Source: Pseudomonas sp. CCI4.2 (lineage in GTDB: Bacteria; Pseudomonadota; Gammaproteobacteria; Pseudomonadales; Pseudomonadaceae). From it: a stretch of DNA of 64,000 nt. Both the position numbers and the translations under genes were made by a program. Shown here in pieces: positions 52,062 through 60,718 of this stretch; position 1 is the stretch's first letter; every line of letters begins with the position of its first letter. Location: positions 5,258,501-5,322,500 of the forward strand of contig NZ_CP133781.1 in the NCBI RefSeq assembly GCF_034350045.1, in the 5' to 3' direction. A model generated the notes under the pieces. The model did not search any database, had not been told where the DNA came from, and worked only from the letters and a program-made list of their open reading frames with translations.

Positions 52062-54254
52062 TCAGACGGTGAAATAACCGGCGCGGCTCAACGGCAAGCG
52101 TCGCACTCGAACCTGCGATGCGGCATAGAGCGCATTCATCAACGCCGGCGCAGCGGGCACGACGCCGGTTTCGCCGACACCCCCGGGGCTTTCGAGGCTG
52201 TTGATCAAGTGCACCTGAACCGGCGGCGCGTCGCTTATGCGAATCTGCCGATACTGGTTGAAGTTGTTTTGCACCACTTGGCCCTTTTCAATCAGGATCT
52301 CGTTGAACAACGCGGCCGACAGACCAAACAAGGTGCCGCCTTCAATTTGGGCCAACACTGACGTGGGGTTGTTGACAAAACCGCAATCGATGACCGACGT
52401 CAGGCGCTTGATCCGAAACCCGTGTTCGCCTTGCATCTCCAGCTCTACGACCGTCGCGATAAAACTGCCAAATACCGCGCTGACCGCCACACCGCGCCCT
52501 TGTCCAGCGGGCAGTGGTGTCTTCCAATCAGAGAGTTCCGCGACCCGTTTCAATACGGCCTGCGCACGCGGCTGGCTTTGCATCAAACTCAGGCGGAACT
52601 CAATCGGATCATCCTTGGCGTTGTGCGCCAGTTCGTCGATAAAAGACTCCACCGCGTAAGTGCTGCGCAGCGGCCCGACACCACGCCACCAGGACACCGG
52701 AATGGTTTTCGGTTCTTCTTGGATGTAGCGCACTTGCAGATGAGGAAGTTCGTACACTGGATCGATAGCGACCTCGACCGCATCCCCATCGACGCCACTG
52801 GCGGGTAATTTGCCTAAATACGCAGCGATGACCGAGGCGCCAGCAATCCGGTGCTCCCAGCCAATCGGGCGCAGATTCGCATCCAACGCGGCATTCATTC
52901 GGTCAACGTAATGTGGGCGATAACGGTCGTGCGTCATGTCCTCTTCACGGCTCCAGATCAACTTGATCGGGTAGCTCAACTGACGGGCGATGTCCACGGC
53001 CTGGAAAATGAAGTCCGATTCCAGGCGACGGCCAAACGCGCCGCCGATCAATTGGTTGTGGATAACTACTTTTTCAAGCGGCATGCCGCTGATCTTGGCA
53101 GCACCGGCCTGAGCAAAGGTTGGCGCCTGACAACCCACCCACAACTCACAGGCATCAGCGCGCACATGGGCGACGCAGGTCATCGGTTCCAGCGGTGAAT
53201 GGGACAGAAAGGGTTGTTCGTAAACCGCTTCGAAGTGATGAGCCGCAGACTTTAAGGTGGTTTCGATATCGCCGGTGCGCTTGGCAACCACGCCGTCCTT
53301 AGCGCTGGCGTCGAGCAAAGCCTTGTCCAACTGGGCCGAATCGATATTTGCGTTTGCGCCCAGGTCCCAGTCGATCACCAGCGCCTTGAGCCCTTGTTGG
53401 CAGGCCCAAAAATTACTGCCCGTCACCGCGACCGCATTGCTCAGACGAACCACATCGCGCACGCCCGGTACCGCTCGCGCCGCGCTGTCATCTACGCTGC
53501 GCAGCGTGCCGCCGAATACTGGGCAGGTCAGCGTGGACGCAACCGACATGTCAGGCAGTTGCAAGTCGATGGTGAACAACGCTTTGCCATTGACCTTGTC
53601 CGGCGTGTCGATGCGCTGCGTCGCGGTGCCTAATAACTTGAAATCGCTGATGGCTTTGAGCGCTACGTTCTGTGGCAGCGGCAGCGCGGAGGCCGCGTCG
53701 ACCAGATCGCCATAGTCGGCGGCTTGCCCATTGGGCCCCACGACCCGACCGTTTTCCGCATGGCACTGGCTCGGTGCAACATGCCAGCGCATCGCCGCTG
53801 CTTGAATCAGCAACACGCGGGCACTGGCCCCGGCGCGGCGCAGCGGTTCCCAGGTGTAACGGGTTGAGGACGAGCCTCCGGTGGCCTGAAACTGCAACAC
53901 CGTGTCGGTGTACAACGCGGCGTCGGGCGGCGCTTCTTCAAGGTCGATCTGGTCCAGACCAACTTCCAGTTCTTCGGCCACCATCATCGAAATGCCGGTA
54001 TGAATACCTTGGCCCATCTCGATTTTTGGCGAAATAACCGTGACGCGGCCATCGTGGCCAACCCGCACGAACGCGCCGTAACCTTTACCCGCGTTGTCAC
54101 CCAGGCGTGCTGCATCGGTGGCTTGAGCGGCAGCACTGCGTGCCATCAACGGTGGCAGCCACGTACTGATGACCAGCCCACCCAGCGAGAGCGCGCCGCC
54201 TTTGAGCAAGCCACGGCGCGAGACCGTCGAGGCAGGTCGATTTACATTGGACAT
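52062..54254 (-). CDS. Xanthine-dehydrogenase-family molybdopterin subunit (IorB-like)
   Basis: A 730-residue protein with a twin-arginine signal SRRGLLKGGALSLGGLVIST, so the folded cofactor-loaded enzyme is exported to the periplasm. Molybdopterin-binding motifs include GRVTVISPKIEMGQGIHTGI, the GGAFGRRLESDF segment and GGVGETGVVPAAPAL with the catalytic Glu. The family contains isoquinoline 1-oxidoreductase and membrane-bound aldehyde dehydrogenases. The substrate cannot be told from sequence. It works with the 2Fe-2S subunit just upstream and the cytochrome c just downstream. Confidence 0.93.
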   Translation of the reverse strand: MSNVNRPASTVSRRGLLKGGALSLGGLVISTWLPPLMARSAAAQATDAARLGDNAGKGYGAFVRVGHDGRVTVISPKIEMGQGIHTGISMMVAEELEVGLDQIDLEEAPPDAALYTDTVLQFQATGGSSSTRYTWEPLRRAGASARVLLIQAAAMRWHVAPSQCHAENGRVVGPNGQAADYGDLVDAASALPLPQNVALKAISDFKLLGTATQRIDTPDKVNGKALFTIDLQLPDMSVASTLTCPVFGGTLRSVDDSAARAVPGVRDVVRLSNAVAVTGSNFWACQQGLKALVIDWDLGANANIDSAQLDKALLDASAKDGVVAKRTGDIETTLKSAAHHFEAVYEQPFLSHSPLEPMTCVAHVRADACELWVGCQAPTFAQAGAAKISGMPLEKVVIHNQLIGGAFGRRLESDFIFQAVDIARQLSYPIKLIWSREEDMTHDRYRPHYVDRMNAALDANLRPIGWEHRIAGASVIAAYLGKLPASGVDGDAVEVAIDPVYELPHLQVRYIQEEPKTIPVSWWRGVGPLRSTYAVESFIDELAHNAKDDPIEFRLSLMQSQPRAQAVLKRVAELSDWKTPLPAGQGRGVAVSAVFGSFIATVVELEMQGEHGFRIKRLTSVIDCGFVNNPTSVLAQIEGGTLFGLSAALFNEILIEKGQVVQNNFNQYRQIRISDAPPVQVHLINSLESPGGVGETGVVPAAPALMNALYAASQVRVRRLPLSRAGYFTV

Positions 54255-54264
54255 GATCGATTCC

Positions 54265-54717
54265 TCAGGCTTGGCTGACGCTTTTGACGGCGGCGAGAAT
54301 TCGCGTGTAGGTCGCGCAGCGGCACAGATTGCCGGCCATGGCCGTCACAATTTGCTCGTCATTGGCGTGGGGATTGGCTTGCAACAATGCCACTGCGGAC
54401 ATGATCTGCCCGGACTGGCAATAACCGCACTGCACCACTTCGTGTTCGAGCCAGGCTTTTTGGACTTCCTGGCCCACCGCCATCTTCTCGACACCTTCGA
54501 TGGTAGTCACCGCATGACCCACCGCAGCGCTGACCGGCAGCACACAGGAGCGAACGGCCCGACCGTCAAGGTGTACCGTGCAAACGCCACACTGGGCGAT
54601 ACCACAACCGTATTTGGTGCCTGTCATCCCTAGCACATCACGCAATACCCACAGCAAGGGCATTTGCGCAGGGACGTCCACTTCATGTGGGACCCCGTTG
54701 ATCGTTAGTGTTTGCAT
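54265..54717 (-). CDS. 2Fe-2S subunit of molybdenum hydroxylase (IorA-like)
   Basis: A 150-residue protein from ATG 54717 (GAGG upstream; a longer frame begins at 54735). A plant-type ferredoxin cluster site is YGCGIAQCGVCTVHLDG..RSC and a second 2Fe-2S site is QCGYCQSGQIM...NLCRCATY. It has no signal of its own and is probably exported with the TAT-signal subunit. It is the first gene of the three-gene operon. No FAD subunit gene is present. Confidence 0.93.
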   Translation of the reverse strand: MQTLTINGVPHEVDVPAQMPLLWVLRDVLGMTGTKYGCGIAQCGVCTVHLDGRAVRSCVLPVSAAVGHAVTTIEGVEKMAVGQEVQKAWLEHEVVQCGYCQSGQIMSAVALLQANPHANDEQIVTAMAGNLCRCATYTRILAAVKSVSQA

Positions 54718-55013
54718 GGCAACCTCTGGCGTCAATCACGTGAGCCAAGCCGACTCAGGCCCAAAGTTTGCCATAAACATACCGATCACATGGGCCAAAA
54801 AAAATCTTTACGGGTCTTTGTCAGTTTTTTTTACATCCAAATGACTACTTTTCGAACCCGCGGCAAAGCAGTCGGTAAACCGGGCGTCGCGCGGCTCGTA
54901 ACCCGCGCCGTGGTTGTCGGTATCAAAACTCGAAGGCTGATGACGTCGCAAAGCGCTAGACTTATGCCCAATACAGATCACGCACACATGTGCACACTCG
55001 AACAGGTGACACC

Positions 55014-55388
55014 ATGAGCACGGCAAACCCACCCTCCCACACCGCCAAACTGGACCGCATTCTGGCCGACGCCCAGCGCGACCGTGAGATGGGTTATCGC
55101 GACAAGGCGCTGAAGATGTACCCCCACGTCTGCGGCCGTTGCGCCCGGGAATTCGCCGGCAAACGCTTGAGCGAACTGACCGTCCATCACCGCGACCACA
55201 ACCACGACCATAATCCCCAGGACGGCTCCAATTGGGAGCTGTTGTGCTTGTACTGCCACGACAATGAACACTCGCGCTACACCGATCAGCAGTACTTTGC
55301 GGAAGGCTCGACCAGCAGCCCGAAAATCGCCAAAGCAACGCATAACCCGTTTGCAGCGTTGGCCGGGTTGATGAAAAAAGACGAGTAG
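55014..55388 (+). CDS. yajD: HNH nuclease YajD
   Basis: A 124-residue protein from ATG 55014 with AGGTGA upstream. The HNH motif is LTVHHRDHNHDHNPQDGSNW then ELLCLYCHDNEH, with zinc-binding Cys pairs at CGRCARE and CLYCHD. It closely follows E. coli YajD in length and motif. The DNA substrate and cellular role are unknown. Confidence 0.9.
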   Translation: MSTANPPSHTAKLDRILADAQRDREMGYRDKALKMYPHVCGRCAREFAGKRLSELTVHHRDHNHDHNPQDGSNWELLCLYCHDNEHSRYTDQQYFAEGSTSSPKIAKATHNPFAALAGLMKKDE

Positions 55389-55466
55389 CCCATTACTCCG
55401 TGTGTCCGGGATTCCGTCGCCCAATGTGCCGTATAATCGCCGCCTTTCCTTAAAGAGCACTGGCAC

Positions 55467-55970
55467 GTGGCGAATCAACGGTACAGCTGCATTGGTTTAT
55501 ACAACCCCAAGTCGCCGGAAAACGTCGGCTCGGTCATGCGTGCAGCTGGCTGCTATGGCGTGGCGTCGGTGTTTTACACTGGCACTCGTTATGAGCGCGC
55601 TCGTGACTTCATTACCGACACCAAAAAAGTTCACCAGGACATTCCGCTGATCGGCATCGATGACCTGAGAAAGATCCTTCCCCTGGGTTGTGTTCCGGTG
55701 GCAGTGGAGCTGGTTGAAGGGGCGCGTCCGTTGCCTGAATACACCCACCCTGACCGTGCGATTTATATTTTCGGCCCGGAAGACGGGTCGCTGGATAAAA
55801 GCATCCGCGACTGGTGCGAGGACGTAGTGTACGTCCCCACCCACGGCTGCATGAACCTGGCCGCCACGGTTAATGTCGTGCTGTATGACCGCATGGCCAA
55901 AGGCAACAACACCCGCTCCGGCCCGAAATTCGGAACCCGGGTCGCGACCAGTGACGGCGCTTCTGATTGA
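55467..55970 (+). CDS. SPOUT-class RNA methyltransferase (TrmH family)
   Basis: A 167-residue protein with a GTG start at 55467. The SpoU motifs are PENVGSVMRAAGCYGVASVF (motif 1), AIYIFGPEDGSLDKSI (motif 2) and VYVPTHGCMNLAATVNVVLY (motif 3), forming the trefoil-knot SAM site. It should 2'-O-methylate a tRNA or rRNA ribose. It has no N-terminal RNA-binding extension, like TrmL, but the sequence is not obviously TrmL, so the target is left open. Confidence 0.88.
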   Translation: MANQRYSCIGLYNPKSPENVGSVMRAAGCYGVASVFYTGTRYERARDFITDTKKVHQDIPLIGIDDLRKILPLGCVPVAVELVEGARPLPEYTHPDRAIYIFGPEDGSLDKSIRDWCEDVVYVPTHGCMNLAATVNVVLYDRMAKGNNTRSGPKFGTRVATSDGASD

Positions 55971-56032
55971 ACAGTTTTGTACTGAGGCAGTCAGCTTAAG
56001 TGAACCTACTCACCTCATCATGGAGAACCCAC

Positions 56033-56410
56033 ATGAGCGATATTCCGGTCGTTGAACGCATAGATTCCACTCCGTTTCAAACCCATCCCCAGCAAAACGT
56101 CCATGGTTTAGAGCGCGCTGGCTCGTTGGCCGGCGGGATATTGATGGTCGGCAAAGGCCTGCGCCGTGGCGGCTTTTTCGGTCTGATCGAGTTGGCGATT
56201 GGCGGAGCGGTGCTGGCCCGTGGAATCACCGGTTACTGCGGCGCGAAAAACCTGATTGAAAAGAGCCGCGACGAAATGACCAAGGCCCGTGGGCGCATTG
56301 AGCGAGTGGGTGCGGAGCTGGGGCAATTGAAGGCCAAAGCAGAAATCGCCACCGAAAGCGCGACAGTGACCGGCAATGATTCGCTGGTAAGCCCGGTTAC
56401 GGATATCTGA
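56033..56410 (+). CDS. DUF2892 inner-membrane protein
   Basis: A 125-residue protein from ATG 56033 with GGAG seven bases upstream. It has one or two hydrophobic segments (SLAGGILMVGKGLRRGGFFG, then LIELAIGGAVLARGITGYC), as in DUF2892/YgaP-type membrane domains, followed by a charged helical tail (KSRDEMTKARGRIERVGAEL) likely to form a coiled coil. Function is unknown. A long REP-like hairpin with a T-run follows the gene. Confidence 0.8.
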   Translation: MSDIPVVERIDSTPFQTHPQQNVHGLERAGSLAGGILMVGKGLRRGGFFGLIELAIGGAVLARGITGYCGAKNLIEKSRDEMTKARGRIERVGAELGQLKAKAEIATESATVTGNDSLVSPVTDI

Positions 56411-56444
56411 TCCGCGCGCTGTATCTGACACACCGCGCAGCTCG

Positions 56445-56516
56445 CTTCCCGAATAAATTCGGTCCTACAGATTGCATATATCGTCTGTGGGACCGAATTT
56501 ATTCGGGAAGTTTTTT
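56445..56516 (+). terminator. Inverted pair of CCGAAT repeats doubling as terminator
   Basis: CTTCCCGAATAAATTCGGTC at 56445 pairs with GACCGAATTTATTCGGGAAG ending at 56510, and six T residues follow at once. It is the fullest example in the window of the short TTCCCGAAT repeat, arranged here as a hairpin, and should end transcription of the DUF2892 gene. Confidence 0.7.
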
Positions 56517-56575
56517 ATCAGACACAGTGCATCGAGCCCCTCGCCAACACGTTGGCTCCTATGTATGGACTCGCC

Positions 56576-56813
56576 TCCACTGTCAACCCGCTTTTAAACA
56601 CCGCTACCCGGTTGCATCTATGTATAAGGCCTATTCGAGGAAGCCGTCTTCGGCTTCTGGCCAACATTGGTTCAGCTCGCGGTATGCCAATTACATTCAG
56701 GCCTCAAGGGCCAGTAGGAGCCAAGGCATCAATCCGCGACGGTCTGACCTGGGGTCAATGTTTTCTAGCAAGGGTTGAAGCGCTTTCGCGCCACGGTGGC
56801 AGAACTCTGTGGA
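56576..56813 (-). ncRNA. Candidate guide (bridge/seek) RNA of the IS110 element
   Basis: This non-coding end of the element contains GTAGGAGCCAA at 56714-56724, the exact reverse complement of TTGGCTCCTAC, which is the target sequence spanning the insertion point. It also holds CCAATTACA at 56687-56695, identical to the right junction of element and flank (57990-57998). IS110-family recombinases use an RNA from a non-coding end to pair with target and donor, and in IS1111-type elements it lies downstream of the transposase. Exact RNA ends cannot be set by reading. Hairpins such as GAAGCCGTCTTCGGCTTC (56640-56657) support a structured RNA. Confidence 0.6.
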
Positions 56814-57914
56814 TCAGTGGCCCATCGCAGCTTGGCCATTGGCCGGTTGGCGGCGATAAGTCTGTTCATTCTGTAGCAGCGCCCAGACGATGCGCAGGTT
56901 ACGGTTCGCTAACCGGACCGCCGCCTCTTTTCGACCCAGGCGCCCTAACCAGCGCAGCAGCCGCAGATCGTCGGGCTGCTGTGAATCAGGCCGCAGTTGC
57001 CTCAACACCGAATGGGCACCCTGAACCATCAAGCTGCGTATGTAGCCATCGCCTCGCTTGCTCATTTTGCCCAGGCGCACCTGCTCCCCGCTGCTGTGCT
57101 GCTCAGGCACCATGCCGAAGTAGGCGGCAAACATGCGCGCATTGGAGAAGCGTTCAGGTTCAGTCTGCTTGGCCAGCAGTGCCGTGGCGATAATCGGACC
57201 GATACCACGCACGGTCATTAGCCGTTTGGCGGTTTTGTCATCGTTCGCAGCAGTCTCCAGACGGCCAGTCAAGATGTTGATTCGCTCGCCCGTGTGGTGC
57301 CATTCACCCAGTAATTCGTCTATCAGTTCGCGCAACATATCGGGCAACGGCTGAGTAGCGTCTTCCAGCACTCGGGGTATGGTTTGGCTGATAGCAACAT
57401 CGCCCTGCGCCAGCGCAACGCCGTGCTCTAACAGTAAGCCTCGCATCTGATTACTGATCGTTGTACGGCGGCGTACATAACCCTGACGAGCCCGATGCAA
57501 GGCCTGCATGGCCAGCGCTGCGGTGCTTTTGATGGGCACAGCCGCAATGCGGCTATCGCGGCCGGCACGCAATATCGCCAGCGCATCGTTGCGATCGTTC
57601 TTGGCACCGCTGCGATGATTAGCCACCAACCCCGCTGGAAGAATCCGCGCCAGATTGCCCTGATCCTGGAGCTGCCGCGCCCACGACTGAGCGCCTGGGC
57701 CAGTTTCCACCAGCACTATGACCTCTGGCGGCAGGTGACGCAGAAATGTAAAAAACGCTTCGCGCGACTTGATCCGCTCTTCGTAAAGTACATGGCCCAG
57801 GGCATCTTCCCCGGCGACCTGGAATACCCGCTTGGCAAGATCGACCGCCACTGTCGTGCAGGCCGATAGAGCGGCAGAAGACAAAGACTGATTAATCGTC
57901 GTATTCTTTTTCAT
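56814..57914 (-). CDS. IS110-family transposase (DEDD recombinase)
   Basis: A 366-residue recombinase. The N-terminal RuvC-like DEDD domain shows TVAVDLAKRVFQVAG (first Asp), VLVETGPGAQSW (Glu) and AKNDRNDALAILRA (Asp pair). The C-terminal transposase_20 domain contains LMTVRGIGPIIATALLA and FAAYFGMVPEQHSSGEQVRLG, with the serine-containing segment expected of this family. The frame is intact, so it may be active. It starts at ATG 57914. Confidence 0.95.
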   Translation of the reverse strand: MKKNTTINQSLSSAALSACTTVAVDLAKRVFQVAGEDALGHVLYEERIKSREAFFTFLRHLPPEVIVLVETGPGAQSWARQLQDQGNLARILPAGLVANHRSGAKNDRNDALAILRAGRDSRIAAVPIKSTAALAMQALHRARQGYVRRRTTISNQMRGLLLEHGVALAQGDVAISQTIPRVLEDATQPLPDMLRELIDELLGEWHHTGERINILTGRLETAANDDKTAKRLMTVRGIGPIIATALLAKQTEPERFSNARMFAAYFGMVPEQHSSGEQVRLGKMSKRGDGYIRSLMVQGAHSVLRQLRPDSQQPDDLRLLRWLGRLGRKEAAVRLANRNLRIVWALLQNEQTYRRQPANGQAAMGH

Positions 57915-58034
57915 GGACTCGCCCTCGCTGTCGTTGGCTTCTTAGACTGCCACCGTGGCGCATTGACGCCTCGGCTTGGGCGAGTCCATCCAATTACAGA
58001 GGGGCGATGTTATTGCAGGTTTACCGGTCCGTTG

Positions 58035-58484
58035 TCAGCCAGCACGAAAGATCAGGTGCTCTTCCCAGTCGTCCTCGGACACGCTGTTTTCACTGAGCAT
58101 GCGCCCGGATTGCGAGATGCGTTCGTGATGCACCGCGTCACGGTCGCCGCACACCAGATGGTGCCAGAGCGGCAGGTCTTTGCCTTCGCTGACCAAACGG
58201 TAGCCACAGGTGGGTGGCAGCCATTTGAATTGGTCAGCCTGCCCCGGTGTCAGTTGAATGCAATCTGGCACCGTTGCGCGGCGGTTGCTGTAGTCGGTGC
58301 ATTGGCAGGTTTTCAGGTCCAGCAATTTGCACGCGATGCGCGTGTAATAAACGCTGTTATCGTCTTCATCCTCAAGCTTTTGCAGACAGCACAGGCCACA
58401 GCCATCGCACAGCGACTCCCACTCGTCCTGATCAAGTTGCTCGAGGGTTTTACGTTTCCAGAAGGGTTCGACTTTAGCGGCCAT
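58035..58484 (-). CDS. ycgN: YcgN-family cysteine-cluster protein
   Basis: About 149 residues from ATG 58484 (a TTG at 58496 is also in frame). It opens with WKRKTLEQLDQDEWESLCDG then CGLCCLQKLED and contains CKLLDLKTCQC, the conserved Cys arrangement of the UPF0260/YcgN family. The cysteines suggest a metal or Fe-S cluster, but the function is unknown. The IS110 element inserted 40 bp downstream of its stop without touching the gene. Confidence 0.9.
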   Translation of the reverse strand: MAAKVEPFWKRKTLEQLDQDEWESLCDGCGLCCLQKLEDEDDNSVYYTRIACKLLDLKTCQCTDYSNRRATVPDCIQLTPGQADQFKWLPPTCGYRLVSEGKDLPLWHHLVCGDRDAVHHERISQSGRMLSENSVSEDDWEEHLIFRAG

Positions 58485-58723
58485 GGGTTTGGGCAATCAG
58501 CGTTAGAGAGTGAAAAGGCCGCCAGTCTAGTGGCACGCGAGACGTGGGCCAAGCGCTTGCGACTGTCGGTAAGGACGTACTTGTTATATGGGCATTGGCA
58601 ACGTAACTTTACGAACCGATTTCGACGATGCCTGCCGGCCACGGCCCATCTCCCTTATCCGGCCAATACGCCGGTCTCGCGTACTGCTCGATAGTGTTCT
58701 TTTAATACTCTGTCAGGACCTTT

Positions 58724-59317
58724 ATGACCGTTAATTCCCGTGTCGCCGACTACCCGATTGACCCGCAATTCACTGAGCGCTGGTCGCCACGTGCATTCAC
58801 CGCCGAAGCCATCGGCCAGGAAACCCTGCTGAGCTTTTTTGAAGCGGCTCGCTGGGCACCGTCCGCTTACAACTCGCAACCATGGCGCTTTCTGTATGCG
58901 CGCCGCGATACGCCGAACTGGGAACGCTTCCTCGGCCTGCTGAATGAGTTCAACCGTGGCTGGGCACAGCATGCGTCTGCGCTAGTGATCGTGATCTCGA
59001 AAACTACCTTTACTGCACCGGGCGCCACTGAAGAAGGCCCGGCGTTATGTCACAGCTTCGACACCGGTGCCGCCTGGGGCTATCTGGCGTTGCAAGCCAG
59101 CCTGAGCGGTTGGCACACCCATGCCATGGCGGGTTTCGATAAGGACCTGACCCGTCAGGAGCTGAACGTTCCCGAAGGCTATGCGCTGCACGCGGCGGTA
59201 GCGATTGGCAAACTTGGCGACAAATCGACACTCGCTGAGTACCTGCAAGGCCGAGAAACCCCGGGCCCGCGCCGACCGCTGTCAGAACTGGCAGCCGAAG
59301 GCGGTTTCAGCCTGTAA
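58724..59317 (+). CDS. Nitroreductase-family flavoprotein
   Basis: A 197-residue FMN-dependent oxidoreductase. Motifs are RWSPRAFTAEAIG, LLSFFEAARWAPSAYNSQPW then RFLYARR, and SFDTGAAWGYLALQASLSGW, the FMN-contact regions of the family. It probably reduces quinones or nitro compounds with NAD(P)H as a homodimer; the natural substrate is unknown. AGGA lies upstream of the ATG. Confidence 0.9.
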   Translation: MTVNSRVADYPIDPQFTERWSPRAFTAEAIGQETLLSFFEAARWAPSAYNSQPWRFLYARRDTPNWERFLGLLNEFNRGWAQHASALVIVISKTTFTAPGATEEGPALCHSFDTGAAWGYLALQASLSGWHTHAMAGFDKDLTRQELNVPEGYALHAAVAIGKLGDKSTLAEYLQGRETPGPRRPLSELAAEGGFSL

Positions 59318-59322
59318 CGACA

Positions 59323-59361
59323 ATCGGGATCTGCCCTGGGCACGCCAGAACAGATCCCGAT
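59323..59361. terminator. Bidirectional terminator between convergent genes
   Basis: ATCGGGATCTG pairs with CAGATCCCGAT (11 bp) around a 17-base loop, followed by GAGCGAAGTTTTTTTC on the plus strand. It lies just after the nitroreductase stop. Confidence 0.8.
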
Positions 59362-59375
59362 GAGCGAAGTTTTTT

Positions 59376-60308
59376 TCAATAACCGCGAGAAAAATCCACT
59401 TCGCCGCGCAATGCCTCTCCCGCTTCAAACGCTGTCACGTTCTCAATGAACAACCGCACCATCGCCGCCGGCGAGGTCGGTGCCGAGCTGTGCCCGGTCA
59501 ACAATAAGCCCCACGCGGTCCAGAACGGATGCTGCTGCGGCAAGGGTTCCTGACGGCAAACGTCGATGACCGCACCGGCCAAGTGCCCGTCCTTCAGCGC
59601 CTCAACCAAATCAGCATCGACCACTGCCACGCCGCGCCCGACATTGATGAACAAACCGCTCGACTTGAATTTTGCGAAGAGCTTCGCGTTGTACAGATCG
59701 TGGGTTTCAGGGGTATTGGGCAGCAGGTTGATCACGTAATCGACTTCACCAACCAGACGCTCCAAATCAACCAAACCGCCTACTTCAATGAACGGCGCCT
59801 GAGTGCGTGGCGTGGAGGCGATCCCGTAAAACTCGACGCCAAACGGCAGCAGAAACTGCGCCACGCTAAGGCCGATATCGCCCGCGCCAACGATCAACGC
59901 TTTGCGCCCCGCCAGGCTATGGCTCAAACGGCTGTCCCATTTACGCTCGACCTGGCTGACCAGCCGCGCCAGCACTTCACGCTCATGACCGAGCATGTAG
60001 GTCAGGACAAACTCCGCCATCACTTGACCAAAGATGCCCACCGCACGGGTCAATCGATACTCGCGCGGCAAACCTTCAGCGAGTAACGGCGTGATGCCGG
60101 CCCATGTCGATTGCAGCCACTGCGGGGTGTGCCCCTGCCGCAGCAAGGTGGCCAACAGGTCTGGCGCACCTAGCCACACCGCGCATTGTTCGGCCATTCG
60201 TGACAGCTGGGCACCATCGCCGGTGCTCATCACTTCAATATCAGGTGCCCATTGACCCAGCAGTTGGGTGTAGACCGGGTAATCGTGTTCAGCAATCAGA
60301 ACGCGCAT
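59376..60308 (-). CDS. D-2-hydroxyacid dehydrogenase (GhrA-like)
   Basis: A 310-residue NAD(P)H-dependent dehydrogenase. The Rossmann motif is KALIVGAGDIGLSVAQFLLP at about 138-157. The catalytic Arg is in INVGRGVAVVD, the Glu in DVCRQEPLPQQHPFW and the His in LLTGHSSAPT (the usual H-S-A). The short N-terminal half resembles glyoxylate/hydroxypyruvate reductase A. It should reduce 2-oxoacids such as glyoxylate or hydroxypyruvate. It is followed by a strong hairpin shared with the nitroreductase gene. Confidence 0.9.
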   Translation of the reverse strand: MRVLIAEHDYPVYTQLLGQWAPDIEVMSTGDGAQLSRMAEQCAVWLGAPDLLATLLRQGHTPQWLQSTWAGITPLLAEGLPREYRLTRAVGIFGQVMAEFVLTYMLGHEREVLARLVSQVERKWDSRLSHSLAGRKALIVGAGDIGLSVAQFLLPFGVEFYGIASTPRTQAPFIEVGGLVDLERLVGEVDYVINLLPNTPETHDLYNAKLFAKFKSSGLFINVGRGVAVVDADLVEALKDGHLAGAVIDVCRQEPLPQQHPFWTAWGLLLTGHSSAPTSPAAMVRLFIENVTAFEAGEALRGEVDFSRGY

Positions 60309-60338
60309 GACTTAAAACCTATAAAAACTAAACATGCA

Positions 60339-60366
60339 CCGTCAACAGGGTTAACCCCGTTGACGG
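60339..60366 (-). terminator. Hairpin after the rnd-ycgL operon
   Basis: CCGTCAAC-A-GGG-TTAA-CCC-C-GTTGACGG forms a long stem with a one-base mismatch, about 60 bp after the ycgL stop. A T-rich stretch (TTTAGTTTTTAT) follows on the minus strand. Confidence 0.6.
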
Positions 60367-60424
60367 GCGCACTCAAAAAAACTTCAGACGCGCACGATGT
60401 TCCGGCGCTCTGGCCCAGCGCCGC

Positions 60425-60718
60425 TTACAGTGGATCGTTACGGCGCAGCAGCTCTTCTGGCAGGTGTTCGATGTACTCATCTTCTGCCGGGGGCATTTGC
60501 AGGTGATAGCCTTGGGTATCGAGGTTCTTGAGCACTTGATCGATGTCCTCGCGGGACAGCTTGCGCTCAGGGCTGAGTACCAGGTCGAACGTATGCTTTG
60601 GCGGGCCGAAAGCGATCAGCAGATCTGCTGGCACTTTCTTGAGTGCATCGCTTTTGAGGACGTACAGGTACATCTCGTTTTTACGCGGGCTTTTATAAAT
60701 AGAGCAAATACGTTTCAA
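60425..60718 (-). CDS. ycgL: YcgL-domain protein
   Basis: A 97-residue protein, MKRICSIYKSPRKNEMYLYV at the start and LVLSPERKLSREDIDQVLKN later, matching the YcgL (UPF0745) family. Its start overlaps the rnd stop as ATGA, so the two are translated together, an order conserved in gammaproteobacteria. The function is not established; the link to rnd suggests RNA metabolism. Confidence 0.92.
   Translation of the reverse strand: MKRICSIYKSPRKNEMYLYVLKSDALKKVPADLLIAFGPPKHTFDLVLSPERKLSREDIDQVLKNLDTQGYHLQMPPAEDEYIEHLPEELLRRNDPL

Larger units (their letters stand above)
56561..57995 (-). mobile_element. IS110-family (IS1111-like) insertion sequence in a GCCAAC repeat
   Basis: An element of about 1435 bp. 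Subterminal inverted repeats are ATGGACTCGCC at 56565-56575 and GGCGAGTCCAT at 57979-57989; a third ATGGACTCGCC overlaps the transposase start at 57913. There is no target duplication, as expected. Joining the flanks (GCCAACACGTTGGCTCCT up to 56560, ACAGAGG from 57996) restores the GTTGGCTCCTACAG repeat found at 40100 and 47064. The 240-bp non-coding end lies downstream of the transposase gene, the arrangement of the IS1111 group. Confidence 0.88.

Noticed and set aside
46862..58034. 46.9-58 kb as a genomic island bounded by the two insertion sequences
   Set aside because: The IS elements are of different families and each sits in a dispersed repeat; the genes between them are common Pseudomonas genes with no integrase or tRNA boundary.
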